Assembly: GCF_937875145.1 (NCBI RefSeq)
Contig: NZ_CALNCS010000027.1
Span: forward strand, 1-50,245
Direction: 5' to 3'
Source of the DNA: Alkalibaculum bacchi
GTDB taxonomy: Bacteria; Bacillota; Clostridia; Eubacteriales; Alkalibacteraceae
Length of the DNA stretch: 50,245 nt
Shown: piece after piece, positions 23,620-32,433 of the stretch
How positions within the stretch are numbered: position 1 is the stretch's first letter
Layout of the letters: the number at the start of each line of letters is the position of its first letter
Notes under the pieces: generated by a model
Seen by the model: the letters and a program-made list of their open reading frames with translations, nothing else
Database searches by the model: none
What the model was told of the DNA's origin: nothing
Position numbers and translations under genes: made by a program

Positions 23620-23923
23620 GTGGAAAGTGGAAATACAATAGCTACCAGTAGACAACAATCAGCAATCCATACTAGGCATCAGGAGTAGCTTTTATGGACA
23701 AGCGGTGTAAAGCACCGTTTCTTACTTTATTGAGAGGCAAGATTCCGTTCTTGCTGTTTTATTAAGTAAAAAGTTCTCATTTGACCCACAGAGCTAACCT
23801 AGAGTGTTGTTGTCTTTTACGGTTTTGCTGACCACCTTACCACCTTAAATTAAGCATGATTTAAGAAATATCGTATAGAATAAGTATAAGATTACCGTAT
23901 ATACGCAAAAGGAAGGTGTTAGA
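23620..23923. other. Intergenic spacer with hairpins and decayed repeats
   Basis: No gene is visible. It opens with a GTGGAAAGTGGAAA word repeat, then a nested structure at about 23700-23775: AGCGGTG/CACCGTT, then GCAAG/CTTGC inside TTACTT/AAGTAA. GACCACCTTACCACCT at 23830-23845 is shared with 14795-14810. The last 40 bases hold AT-rich possible -10 boxes and AAGGAAGGTG for the next gene. Confidence 0.5.
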
Positions 23924-24613
23924 ATGATTTTTCCGTATTTTTTTGACTATACAATGATTATACTCATTCCTGGATTGATTTTAGCAGCTTTTGCTCAGTG
24001 GAATGTGTCGTCTACTTACAACAAGTATTTGAGAGTTGCCAATAGTAGAGGAATAACTGGTGGGGAAGCGGCTAGGAAATTATTACTCAACAATGGAATA
24101 ACAGATGTTTCTGTAGAACTAGTAGGCGGAAAATTATCCGACCACTATGATCCAAGAAAGAAAGTCCTGAGATTATCTCATGAAGTATACAATGGCAGAA
24201 GTGTAGCGTCTGTAAGCATTGCAGCTCACGAGGTAGGTCACGCTATTCAACACAATAGAGGTTATGCCCCACTTAAACTTCGTAGCGCTATTGCACCTGT
24301 AGCCGCATTTGCATCAAATTCTGCATGGTATTTGTTTATAATAGGCTTGTTCTTTAATTTTACAGGGCTTATGGAATTAGGTATTGTATTTTTTACAGGA
24401 GCGATTCTATTTAATATTATCACCTTGCCTGTAGAATTTAACGCTAGTCGGCGCGCTATTGCTCAATTAGATCAAAATGTTATTCTTTATGACGAAGATG
24501 GTCCAGGGGCAAGAAGAGTTTTAAATGCAGCGGCTTTAACTTATGTAGCTGCCACAATCATGTCTTTTTTACAATTATTACGAATGCTTGCATTGAAAGG
24601 ATCTAGAGATTAA
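23924..24613 (+). CDS. Zinc-dependent membrane protease, YugP family
   Basis: Membrane metalloprotease family (COG2738). The 229-residue protein has an N-terminal helix, a cytosolic or surface segment, the zinc motif HEVGHAIQH (HExxH) at about residue 105, then three hydrophobic helices. LRLSHEVYNGRSVASVSIAAHE is the conserved lead-in. It sits between fmt and rsmB, a position often seen in clostridia. Substrates are unknown. Confidence 0.9.
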   Translation: MIFPYFFDYTMIILIPGLILAAFAQWNVSSTYNKYLRVANSRGITGGEAARKLLLNNGITDVSVELVGGKLSDHYDPRKKVLRLSHEVYNGRSVASVSIAAHEVGHAIQHNRGYAPLKLRSAIAPVAAFASNSAWYLFIIGLFFNFTGLMELGIVFFTGAILFNIITLPVEFNASRRAIAQLDQNVILYDEDGPGARRVLNAAALTYVAATIMSFLQLLRMLALKGSRD

Positions 24614-24616
24614 TTT

Positions 24617-25957
24617 ATGGGTTATAAAGTAGATTATCCAAGAGAATTAGCAGTAAAAACGTTATATGAAATCAATCACAACAAAGCCTTTGTAAATATC
24701 GCTTTAAAAAAGAGTTTGAAGGACTCTAAATTGTCTTCAATAGATAAACCCTTTGTTAATACACTGGTTTACGGAGTGATTAAGCATAGGAGTTACTGTG
24801 ATTGGGTTATTTCTAATTACAGTAAGATTAAATTAAAAAAAATTGCCCCAATGCTTTTAGAAATCCTTCGCATTGGGGTTTATCAAGTATTTTTTTTAGA
24901 CAAGGTGCCTCATTTTGCAGCAGTAAATGAAAGCGTCAATTTGAGTAAAAAGTACTCTAAGGGTAAATCGGATAAGTTTGTCAATGGCGTACTTCGCTCT
25001 ATCCTTAGAAATAAAGAGGAGATTCTCCAACATCATTTTGAAGGAGATGAAAAAATGACGATTAAATACTCTGCACCTATTTGGCTTGTGAATATGCTTA
25101 AAGAGCAGTATCCTATGGAAGTAGTAGAAAATTTTTTTGAGGAATCCATGAAAAATGCGCCTATAACTGCTCGCGTTAATAGGCTAAAGACCACAAAAGA
25201 AGAACTCAAAGAATCTTTGGCTATAGAGGGCATTGGTGTAGAAGATGGGAAACTCAGGGACTATTCTATTATCATAAATCAGTTTTCAGATATAAGCAAA
25301 AATCCTAGTTATCAAGAAGGACTGTTTATCATACAAGATGAGGCAGCCATGATGACAGTAGACTTATTAGATCCCAAACATGGTGAAGAAATCTTAGATA
25401 TGTGTAGTGCTCCAGGTGGGAAAACTACTCATATAGGGGAAATGATAAAAGATACTCCTGGGCTGACTGCTCGAGATATTTACGATCACAAGCTTAAGCT
25501 CATAGATGAGAATTGTAAAAGATTAGGCTTAAAAAATGTTCGGTTGGAATTAAAAGATGGGCTCAAGTTTTATCCTGAAGACGAGGAAAAGTATGACAAA
25601 ATACTTTTAGATGCACCTTGTTCAGGACTAGGGATTTTAAGGCGAAAACCAGATATTAAATGGAATCTCAGTGAAGAGGATATTAAAGCTATAATACAGA
25701 TTCAAAAGAGCTTAATAAAAAATGCCTTTGATTATTTAAAGCCTGGTGGTATTTTAGTATACAGTACTTGTACTATCAATAGGCGAGAAAATGAAGAAGT
25801 AGTAAATGGTTTAATTGACAATAATCAGAGTGCATCTTTATTAAGTTTAAAAGGAATTGATGAAACAATTTTACTAAATGAGCACTTTGTACAAACCTTC
25901 CCAAAAGAAGACCAATGGGATGGATTCTTTATGTCAAAAATTCAAAAGAGAACTTGA
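24617..25957 (+). CDS. rsmB: 16S rRNA cytosine-967 C5-methyltransferase RsmB
   Basis: The N-terminal NusB-like RNA-binding domain (residues 1-140, with NHNKAFVNIALKK and VYGVIKHR) is joined to a Rossmann methyltransferase. SAM-binding ILDMCSAPGGKTTHI, the catalytic-loop DAPCSGLGILRRKPD and the nucleophile Cys in VYSTCTINRRENEE are all present, so both cysteines needed by m5C methyltransferases are in place. It has 446 residues. It follows the protease gene by 3 bases and is followed by a strong terminator. Confidence 0.95.
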   Translation: MGYKVDYPRELAVKTLYEINHNKAFVNIALKKSLKDSKLSSIDKPFVNTLVYGVIKHRSYCDWVISNYSKIKLKKIAPMLLEILRIGVYQVFFLDKVPHFAAVNESVNLSKKYSKGKSDKFVNGVLRSILRNKEEILQHHFEGDEKMTIKYSAPIWLVNMLKEQYPMEVVENFFEESMKNAPITARVNRLKTTKEELKESLAIEGIGVEDGKLRDYSIIINQFSDISKNPSYQEGLFIIQDEAAMMTVDLLDPKHGEEILDMCSAPGGKTTHIGEMIKDTPGLTARDIYDHKLKLIDENCKRLGLKNVRLELKDGLKFYPEDEEKYDKILLDAPCSGLGILRRKPDIKWNLSEEDIKAIIQIQKSLIKNAFDYLKPGGILVYSTCTINRRENEEVVNGLIDNNQSASLLSLKGIDETILLNEHFVQTFPKEDQWDGFFMSKIQKRT

Positions 25958-25960
25958 TAA

Positions 25961-25981
25961 GCGCCATAATGGCGCTTTTTT
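25961..25981 (+). terminator. Terminator after rsmB
   Basis: GCGCC and GGCGC pair around ATAAT-type loop bases, followed by six T, four bases after the rsmB stop. It closes the priA-def-fmt-protease-rsmB unit. Confidence 0.85.
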
Positions 25982-25992
25982 GCTTAATAGGA

Positions 25993-26060
25993 GCTTAAGT
26001 TATTGCGCTTCGTTGTTTAGCAGTAGGGATCTTTCGCAAGCTCCTCAGGATAACTTAAGC
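25993..26060. repeat. Palindromic element with perfect 11-bp inverted ends
   Basis: GCTTAAGTTAT at 25993-26003 and ATAACTTAAGC at 26050-26060 are perfect inverted repeats around a 46-base centre that contains GGATCTTTCGCAAGCTCC-like sequence. The centre resembles the AGATCCTTCGAC word in the repeat at 46173. The remaining spacer to 26255 has decayed ACAACATACAAC words and no gene. A miniature palindromic repeat is likely. Confidence 0.5.
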
Positions 26061-26255
26061 AACTACTAGGTCCAATTTAACGCATTAGATATTGATACCT
26101 TAGTAGCTAATAACTCAAAAGGTTTTACGTACAACATACAACATACAACTAAAGCACCGCAGATTCTTTACAATTCGACAATATTTGTAGTTTTAGTGGA
26201 GAAATTGATGATTTTTTGGTATTCTATAGTAAGGTAAATTAGAAAGGAACAGATT

Positions 26256-27293
26256 ATGACAAATCTTATCGGATTGACTCAAGATCAATTATACGAAGTA
26301 GTAAGAGAGCTGGGGGAAGCGAAATTTCGAGGAAAGCAGATTTATGAATGGGTATACAAGCATAGAACTCCATCTATTGATCATATGACCAATTTGCCAA
26401 AAGATACAAGAGAAAAATTAAAAGAAAAATACACGATTGAACATATTAAGATTGAAAAAATATTAATAGATGAAAAAGATGAAACCCATAAGTTTTTATT
26501 CTCTTTAAACGATCAAAACACCATTGAGGGGGTTTTGATGAAATATAAATACGGCTACGCCTTATGTGTTTCCACCCAGGTAGGCTGCAAAATGGGCTGT
26601 ACATTTTGTGCGTCCACTTTAGAGGGTATCGTGAGGAGTTTGACTAGTGGTGAGATCATCGATCAAATTATGGTTGTAGAAAATCATTTTCAAATCCGAA
26701 TCTCAAATGTGGTTTTAATGGGCAGTGGAGAGCCTTTAGATAATTATGATGAGGTTTTAAAATTTATCTATAATGTCAATAATTCAAATGGAATAAATAT
26801 TGGTCAAAGACATCTCTCACTTTCCACCTGTGGTATTGTACCTAAAATATATGATTTAGCAAAAGAAAATTTGCAGATTAATTTATCGATTTCGTTACAT
26901 GGTTCAAATGATTTTATTAGGTCAAAAATGATGCCAATAAACAAAAAATATCCCTTAGAACAATTAATCAAAGCCTGTAAATTTTATATTGAAAAGACAG
27001 GAAGGCGAATAAGCTTTGAATACTCAATGGTCAATGGCGTAAATGATAAAATAGAGCATGCGAAGGAACTAGAAGCTCTATTAAAAGGTCTCAATTGTCA
27101 TGTGAATTTAATACCTGTAAATGAAATTAAAGAAAGAGACTTTATAAAAAGTTCGAAAGATAATATAATAAGGTTCAGCCGTTATTTAAATGATATCGGT
27201 GTACCCACGACTATTCGAAGAGAATTAGGCTCGAGTATTAACGCGGCATGTGGTCAATTGCGTAGAAATCATACTGAAAAACCTAAGGGGTGA
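26256..27293 (+). CDS. rlmN: Dual-specificity 23S rRNA/tRNA adenine C2-methyltransferase RlmN
   Basis: Radical-SAM enzyme that methylates C2 of A2503 in 23S rRNA and A37 in some tRNAs. The 4Fe-4S cluster binds at CKMGCTFC (C-x3-C-x2-C, about residues 111-118). The second conserved methyl-carrying cysteine lies in INAACGQLRR at the C-terminus. GSGEPLDNYDEV binds SAM. It has 345 residues. AAGGAA precedes the ATG. It begins the rlmN-stp-prkC-rsgA-thiN run. Confidence 0.96.
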   Translation: MTNLIGLTQDQLYEVVRELGEAKFRGKQIYEWVYKHRTPSIDHMTNLPKDTREKLKEKYTIEHIKIEKILIDEKDETHKFLFSLNDQNTIEGVLMKYKYGYALCVSTQVGCKMGCTFCASTLEGIVRSLTSGEIIDQIMVVENHFQIRISNVVLMGSGEPLDNYDEVLKFIYNVNNSNGINIGQRHLSLSTCGIVPKIYDLAKENLQINLSISLHGSNDFIRSKMMPINKKYPLEQLIKACKFYIEKTGRRISFEYSMVNGVNDKIEHAKELEALLKGLNCHVNLIPVNEIKERDFIKSSKDNIIRFSRYLNDIGVPTTIRRELGSSINAACGQLRRNHTEKPKG

Positions 27294-27297
27294 AATA

Positions 27298-28038
27298 ATG
27301 GACATTGGTTATAAAAGCCATATTGGCAATTTAAGAGCCAAAAACCAAGATGCCTACCTCGTATTAGAGAAATCTAGTGCAAAAGTAATCATATTGGCTG
27401 TAGCAGATGGTCTTGGTGGACATAATGCAGGTGAAATTGCCAGCAGTACTTTAGTAAAAGAAATAAAAGATAAATTTGATAATACCAATATAATAGATGA
27501 AGAACGAATTCAAGAGCAAGAGGTAATAGAGATTATTAAAAAAATCAACAAAATCATCTATGAAATGGGTAGTAATGATGTGAATTTGAGCAAAATGGGA
27601 ACAACCCTTTGTTTATCGATTATAGCGAATCAACAAGTTCATATTTTTCATGTAGGAGACAGCAGAGCTTATATCATAAATGAAAAAGAAATTTTACAGC
27701 TTACTAGAGACCACTCTTTAGTAGAGCAACTTATTTCTCAAGGAGAGATTTCTAGAGAGGAAGCCCAAACATATCCCAACAAAAATGTTATTACTAGAGC
27801 CATTGGGACGGATGAAGAAATTGAAGTAGATTACTATCAATGTGAGTTAAAAAGTGGAGATGCCATCTTACTTTGCACAGACGGCCTTACCAATGAAGTA
27901 GAAGCTGAAGAGATAAAAGACATTATCAATAAGCACAATTGTGAAGAGGCAGTAGAGGTATTGGTTCAAAAGGCAAATGAGTATGGCGGTCATGATAATA
28001 TCACTGTAATAGTCTATAAACCGGAGGTGGTCCTATGA
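27298..28038 (+). CDS. stp: PP2C-type serine/threonine phosphatase (Stp/PrpC)
   Basis: Dephosphorylates targets of the adjacent PASTA kinase. PP2C motifs are NQDAYLV, VADGLGGHNAGE (metal-binding Asp-Gly), HVGDSRAY, CTDGLTNEV and GGHDNITVIV. The ATG at 27298 is chosen because AAGGGGTGA overlaps the rlmN stop and places it correctly; longer frames would overlap rlmN by 40 bases. The length is 246 residues. Its stop overlaps the kinase start (ATGA), so the opposing enzymes are made together. Confidence 0.95.
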   Translation: MDIGYKSHIGNLRAKNQDAYLVLEKSSAKVIILAVADGLGGHNAGEIASSTLVKEIKDKFDNTNIIDEERIQEQEVIEIIKKINKIIYEMGSNDVNLSKMGTTLCLSIIANQQVHIFHVGDSRAYIINEKEILQLTRDHSLVEQLISQGEISREEAQTYPNKNVITRAIGTDEEIEVDYYQCELKSGDAILLCTDGLTNEVEAEEIKDIINKHNCEEAVEVLVQKANEYGGHDNITVIVYKPEVVL

Positions 28039-29957
28039 CAGCTAAGCTATTAGGAAATCGATACGAGTTGATGGAAGTCATTGGCATAGGTGGGATGGCT
28101 GTTGTATATAAGGCTAAGGATAAACTTCTTAATAGACTAGTTGCTGTTAAAATATTAAAAAATGAATTTAATGATAATGAGCAATTTATCAATAAATTCA
28201 AAAGAGAATCTCAAGCTGCAGCAAGCCTCTCTCACAATAATATTGTAAATGTTTTTGATGTAGGCGTACAGGATAATAATCACTATATCGTAATGGAATA
28301 TGTTAATGGAAAAACCTTAAAAGCTTATATTAAGGAGCAAGGGAAATTACCTTGGAAAGAAGCTTTGTTTTTGATTAAACAAATTGCCTTTGCTTTAGAT
28401 CACGCTCATAAGAACAATATTATACACAGAGACATTAAACCTCATAATATCTTATTAAATGAAGATATGATACCAAAGGTAACAGATTTTGGAATTGCAA
28501 GAGCCATATCTAGTGCTACAATAACTTTAGTGGAAGAAACTATGGGTTCTGTACATTATATATCACCAGAGCAGGCTAGGGGTGGTTTTGTAGATGCCAA
28601 ATCAGACTTATATTCTTTAGGAATTGTCTTATATGAAATGCTTACAGGGGAGGTACCTTTTGACAGCGACAATTCTGTTTCTGTAGCAATTAAGCATATT
28701 CAAGAAGAAATTCGATTTCCAGAGGGTATTCAAGATGTGCCTGAAGGATTAATAGATATTGTTTACAAGCTCGTAAAAAAAAGTTCCATGGATCGTTATC
28801 ACAATGCTAGAGAGTTAATAATAGATTTGATAACCATTCAAAATAATCCTACTACCAGATTTATGGATGAGCCTGATTTATCCGATGAAACCAAAAAAAC
28901 GCCGATTATTGGAGATGCACAATTAGAGGAGAAAAAGTCTCAGGATATTAAGGAAACACCTAAGAAAGAAAAGTTTAAATGGGGAAAGAAACAACTAATG
29001 GCCATAGTATTAATTCCAATTATACTAGGGATTATGGTATTTGTTTTGGTCAATGCTTTTGATGTGGAAGAAGTCAAAGTTCCAGACTTAAGTAATCAAA
29101 CTATGGAAGAAGCAATTGATGTATTGCAAGGATATAAGCTCGATTACAGATTAGAAAGAGAAAACAGTTCTAGTGTATCAATCGACCATGTAATTGAACA
29201 AGATCCTGTGGCAGGCACGATGTTAAAAGAAGGTCAAGAAGTAGTACTATATATTAGTGATGGAGTAAAACAAGTAAAACTGCCTGATGTAACGAAGCAG
29301 TATGAAGTAGAAGGAATACAGATCCTTGAAAACACGGGCTTTGTAATCAATGAAATAGAGCGAAAGTACAATGAAGATTACGAAAAGGGCATGATATACG
29401 AGCAATCTCCAGCTCCTGGGACTTTAGTGAAAGAAGGGGCAGAAATAAAGCTTTATGTCAGTCAAGGCAAAGACTCAGCAGTATTAAACGACCTTGTAGG
29501 AAAGACTATAGATGAAGCAAAAGAAATTCTCTTGTCCGGAGGTCTTACTTTAGGAAGCATCAAAGAGGAAGTCAGCAATAAATACGAAAAAAATATCGTC
29601 ATAAATCAAGATCCGAAAGCTGGAGTAGAATTACAAAAAAAATCTGTCGTAAATCTCACAATCAGCAAGGGATTAGTAAAATCAAAATCAATCAGTATTA
29701 ATATCGCGTCTTATTTATATGGTGCGGATGAAGATGAAGATGAGAATGGTAAAGGCAAAGATAAGGATAAAGAAGAGCCCCAGCAAGTGCGAGTAAAAGT
29801 ATTTTTAATAGATGATAAAAATGTATCTACTCTTCAATACGAAAAGGCGCATTTATCCAATGAAACCATAACTGTAGAGCTTAAAGGCATTGGCGTACAG
29901 TCTTATCAAGTTCAAATTAACAATACGATTTACAATGCTGAAAACATTAGTTTTTGA
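28035..29957 (+). CDS. prkC: PASTA-domain serine/threonine kinase PrkC
   Basis: Membrane kinase that senses muropeptides or lipid II outside and phosphorylates cell-wall, division and translation proteins inside. Kinase domain residues 10-270: Gly-rich GIGGMAVVY, Lys39 in VAVKIL, HRDIKPHN with Asp133, DFG at 151-153. A juxtamembrane stretch rich in Glu and Lys leads to one membrane helix (about 324-344) and three PASTA repeats (about 350-415, 418-485, 486-555). After an acidic low-complexity linker (GADEDEDENGKGKDKDKEE) a further beta-rich segment of about 60 residues ends the protein; its role is unknown. Confidence 0.95.
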   Translation: MTAKLLGNRYELMEVIGIGGMAVVYKAKDKLLNRLVAVKILKNEFNDNEQFINKFKRESQAAASLSHNNIVNVFDVGVQDNNHYIVMEYVNGKTLKAYIKEQGKLPWKEALFLIKQIAFALDHAHKNNIIHRDIKPHNILLNEDMIPKVTDFGIARAISSATITLVEETMGSVHYISPEQARGGFVDAKSDLYSLGIVLYEMLTGEVPFDSDNSVSVAIKHIQEEIRFPEGIQDVPEGLIDIVYKLVKKSSMDRYHNARELIIDLITIQNNPTTRFMDEPDLSDETKKTPIIGDAQLEEKKSQDIKETPKKEKFKWGKKQLMAIVLIPIILGIMVFVLVNAFDVEEVKVPDLSNQTMEEAIDVLQGYKLDYRLERENSSSVSIDHVIEQDPVAGTMLKEGQEVVLYISDGVKQVKLPDVTKQYEVEGIQILENTGFVINEIERKYNEDYEKGMIYEQSPAPGTLVKEGAEIKLYVSQGKDSAVLNDLVGKTIDEAKEILLSGGLTLGSIKEEVSNKYEKNIVINQDPKAGVELQKKSVVNLTISKGLVKSKSISINIASYLYGADEDEDENGKGKDKDKEEPQQVRVKVFLIDDKNVSTLQYEKAHLSNETITVELKGIGVQSYQVQINNTIYNAENISF

Positions 29958-29971
29958 AAAAGAGGTAAAAG

Positions 29972-30844
29972 ATGAATGGGATTATTATTAAAGGTATTGG
30001 CGGGTTTTATTATGTAAAAAGTGAAGAAAAGATATATGAATGCAAGGCAAGGGGCATTTTTCGTAAAGATAAGCATAAACCATATATAGGTGATTATGTA
30101 GAGATTACTATAGATCAAAATGAAAAAGGTGCTATTGAGGAAATATACCCAAGAAAAAATGTCTTAATACGCCCTCCTATTAGTAATATTACTCAAAATA
30201 TTGTCGTATCTGCTGTAGTACAACCGGCGATAAACCTTCATTTCGTCAACAATATTTTAGTGTATTCAGAGCACCTAGATATTAAAAATGTACTATGTTT
30301 TAATAAAAGCGAATTAATTAATGAGGAACAAAAAGAAGAAATTAGGGAACACTTTATTAATACCAATTATAAAATTCTTTTTACCAGTGTAAAAGAGCAA
30401 ACAGGTTTACAGGAGTTAAAAGACATGCTACGAGGTAATATTAATGTTTTTTCTGGAGCTTCAGGTGTGGGCAAGTCTTCTCTATTAAATAGCCTTATGC
30501 CTCAAAATAAAGCTGAAACAGGGGAAATTAGCAGTAAAATAGAGAGGGGAAAACACACAACCCGTCATGTAGAGCTTTTTGAACTTGAAGAGAATACCTA
30601 TATTGCAGATACTCCAGGTTTTAGCAATATTAATGGAGCTCAAGAAATTGAACTAGAAGAATTAATGGAATCTTTCCCTGAATTTTCTGATCTTTTAGGT
30701 CAATGTAAATTCAATTCTTGTGTTCATGACAGGGAGCCAAATTGTGCTATTAAGGAAGCCGTTGAAAATGGTGAGATTGCTTCGTCTCGTTATTCAAGTT
30801 ATATTGAAATGTTGCACTCAATAAAAGCAACGAAGAAATACTGA
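29972..30844 (+). CDS. rsgA: Ribosome small-subunit GTPase RsgA
   Basis: Circularly permuted GTPase that checks late 30S maturation. An N-terminal OB-fold is followed by G4-like FNKSE, then G1 GASGVGKSSLLNSL, G3 DTPGF, and a C-terminal zinc domain with CKFNSCVHDREPNC. The 290-residue length is typical. GAGGT precedes the ATG. In many relatives rpe lies between rsgA and thiN; here thiN follows after 8 bases. Confidence 0.95.
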   Translation: MNGIIIKGIGGFYYVKSEEKIYECKARGIFRKDKHKPYIGDYVEITIDQNEKGAIEEIYPRKNVLIRPPISNITQNIVVSAVVQPAINLHFVNNILVYSEHLDIKNVLCFNKSELINEEQKEEIREHFINTNYKILFTSVKEQTGLQELKDMLRGNINVFSGASGVGKSSLLNSLMPQNKAETGEISSKIERGKHTTRHVELFELEENTYIADTPGFSNINGAQEIELEELMESFPEFSDLLGQCKFNSCVHDREPNCAIKEAVENGEIASSRYSSYIEMLHSIKATKKY

Positions 30845-30852
30845 GGTAAAAT

Positions 30853-31494
30853 ATGAAAGCTTTGGTTATTGCAAATGGCAGTATTAAAAATGAAGAATTT
30901 TATTATTCTCATGTACTAAAAAATCATTTTGACTTAATTATTTGTGCAGATGGAGGGTTAAAAAATGCCCTTCTTCTCAATTTGAACCCTGATATAGCAA
31001 TTGGGGATTTTGACTCTACAGAAGAATCTCTTTTACAGGATGTACAAGATAGAGGTGTAGAAATCATAAAATATCCTGTTGAAAAAGATGCTACAGATAC
31101 GGAGATCGTCCTCGACTATCTAATAGATCATAGATACTCCCATATTACAATGATTGGTTGTCTTGGAGACAGAGTAGATCATAGTTTGGCAAATATTGCT
31201 TTACTAAAAAAGCTATTATCTCAAAAGGTCTATGGACGGATTATTGATGAAAAAAATGAGATTTATCTTATCAATGATAAAATAGAACTTTACAACAGAA
31301 AAGGAAGTACCTTATCTTTAATCCCCTTTTCTGAAGGGGTAGAAGGGGTTACAACGAATGGTTTATATTATTCGTTAGATAATCATTCTATGGTGAAGGC
31401 GAGTAGCTATGGAATCAGCAATATTATAGAAGAAGATTTTGCAAAAGTAGAAATTAAACATGGAGAATTATTGGTAATTATTTCTCGTGATTAA
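30853..31494 (+). CDS. thiN: Thiamine pyrophosphokinase
   Basis: Transfers pyrophosphate from ATP to thiamine to make the cofactor TPP. Typical motifs are CADGGLKNALLLNL, PDIAIGDFDSTEE, YPVEKDATDTEIVLDY and IGCLGDRVDHSLANI in the N-terminal catalytic domain; the C-terminal beta domain binds thiamine. It is 213 residues long. GAGGT precedes the ATG. Confidence 0.93.
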   Translation: MKALVIANGSIKNEEFYYSHVLKNHFDLIICADGGLKNALLLNLNPDIAIGDFDSTEESLLQDVQDRGVEIIKYPVEKDATDTEIVLDYLIDHRYSHITMIGCLGDRVDHSLANIALLKKLLSQKVYGRIIDEKNEIYLINDKIELYNRKGSTLSLIPFSEGVEGVTTNGLYYSLDNHSMVKASSYGISNIIEEDFAKVEIKHGELLVIISRD

Positions 31495-31540
31495 GAACAT
31501 TTCACCACTTTTTAAATACAATAAAGTAAAAGGGTATTGT

Positions 31541-31720
31541 ATGGTGAAAAAAATGAGAATAAATAAATGCTATATTAATTATATTGTATACTGTCTAGTA
31601 GTAGTACTGTTGGTTTTGTTGCTTCCAGATTGGGTATGGTACTTAATATTAATAAGTCTCATTGGTTTATTAGTATTTGTATTGTACAAACTTCACCTAT
31701 TTGATAAGTTTTTGCGTTAA
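31541..31720 (+). CDS. Small membrane protein, function unknown
   Basis: A 59-residue hydrophobic protein with two closely spaced membrane segments (about residues 11-26 and 30-48), the Trp-rich turn LPDWVWYL between them and a basic end. I do not recognise a family. The ATG at 31541 follows AGGGTATT; an ATG at 31553 with GGTG before it is an alternative. The frame stays open upstream to 31487 inside thiN, but a start there has no ribosome site. Confidence 0.5.
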   Translation: MVKKMRINKCYINYIVYCLVVVLLVLLLPDWVWYLILISLIGLLVFVLYKLHLFDKFLR

Positions 31721-31781
31721 CGAAAGATGCGAGGTAATAGATAAATTGCATTTCGGGGATATTTGAATTCATAAATAAAGT

Positions 31782-31825
31782 AAAAGGGAAGTCTGTGAAT
31801 ATTTAATATGGGCTTCCCTTTTATT
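31782..31825 (+). terminator. Terminator of the rlmN-thiN unit
   Basis: AAAAGGGAAG pairs with CTTCCCTTTT around a loop of about 22 bases and is followed by ATT. The remaining spacer up to 31965 carries a decayed TTAGTGACTAAAGATTAGCGACTAA word repeat (given here as its key words) and no gene. Confidence 0.6.
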
Positions 31826-31965
31826 GCAGAGGTAAAGTTAAAAGTATAGATTGTACAGTTATATTACTATTTAACTATTGTTCCTTAATAGGAAAGATCT
31901 ATTACGAGCCTAAAGGAGCGTCCTAATGTTAGTGACTAAAGATTAGCGACTAAAAATTTTTGTAT

Positions 31966-31999
31966 AAAAAAAGAAAATCTAAAAAGATTTTCTTTTTTT
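31966..31999 (-). terminator. Terminator of rpmB
   Basis: AAAAAAAGAAAATCT and AGATTTTCTTTTTTT form a perfect 15-bp stem with a four-base loop. It lies 16 bases past the rpmB stop on the minus strand and, being symmetrical, can also stop transcription coming from thiN. Confidence 0.85.
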
Positions 32000-32014
32000 A
32001 AATAGTTTCTTTAA

Positions 32015-32206
32015 TTACATAGCTCTTTGAACTTTATTAGATCTCAAACATCTTGTGCAAACCAAAACTCTCCTTGGAGAACCGTCAACCATTGCTCTAA
32101 TTTTTTGTAAGTTTGGATTCCAAACTCTCTTTGTATGTTTAATAGAATGGCTTACTTGATTGCCTGCTACTGGACCTTTGCCACAAACATGACATACTTT
32201 AGACAT
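32015..32206 (-). CDS. rpmB: 50S ribosomal protein L28 (bL28)
   Basis: A 63-residue basic ribosomal protein starting MSKVCHVCGKGPVAGNQVSH, with KRVWNPNLQ and VLVCTRCLRS. The CxxC pairs (CHVC, CTRC) mark the zinc-binding C+ form. GGAGGTAAG precedes the start on the minus strand. As in most Firmicutes it is divergent from asp23-yloV. Confidence 0.97.
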   Translation of the reverse strand: MSKVCHVCGKGPVAGNQVSHSIKHTKRVWNPNLQKIRAMVDGSPRRVLVCTRCLRSNKVQRAM

Positions 32207-32249
32207 ATTTCTTACCTCCTTATCCGTGCCTTACTTTCAAAGCACTATT

Positions 32250-32279
32250 ATTATAGCACAAGGATTCATGTAATATCAA
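32250..32279 (-). promoter_or_regulatory. rpmB promoter
   Basis: On the minus strand TTGATA (32279-32274) and TATAAT (32255-32250) are 18 bases apart, and TGC directly before the -10 makes it an extended -10 element. It fits the high expression expected for a ribosomal protein. Confidence 0.65.
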
Positions 32280-32376
32280 TAAAACATTTAAATCATTTTT
32301 TTACAATTTACTAAAAAAGATAAGATATTTTAATGCAGTAGTAGAAATGTAGGTAAACCTTACTATACGTAATAAC

Positions 32377-32405
32377 TTGAATAATATTGTAAATTAAATT
32401 AGAAT
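32377..32405 (+). promoter_or_regulatory. Putative promoter of asp23-yloV
   Basis: TTGAAT (32377-32382) and TAGAAT (32400-32405) are exactly 17 bases apart, 29 bases before the ATG at 32434. Confidence 0.5.
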
Positions 32406-32433
32406 ATGATTAAAGGTTTAAGGAGGAATTCGA

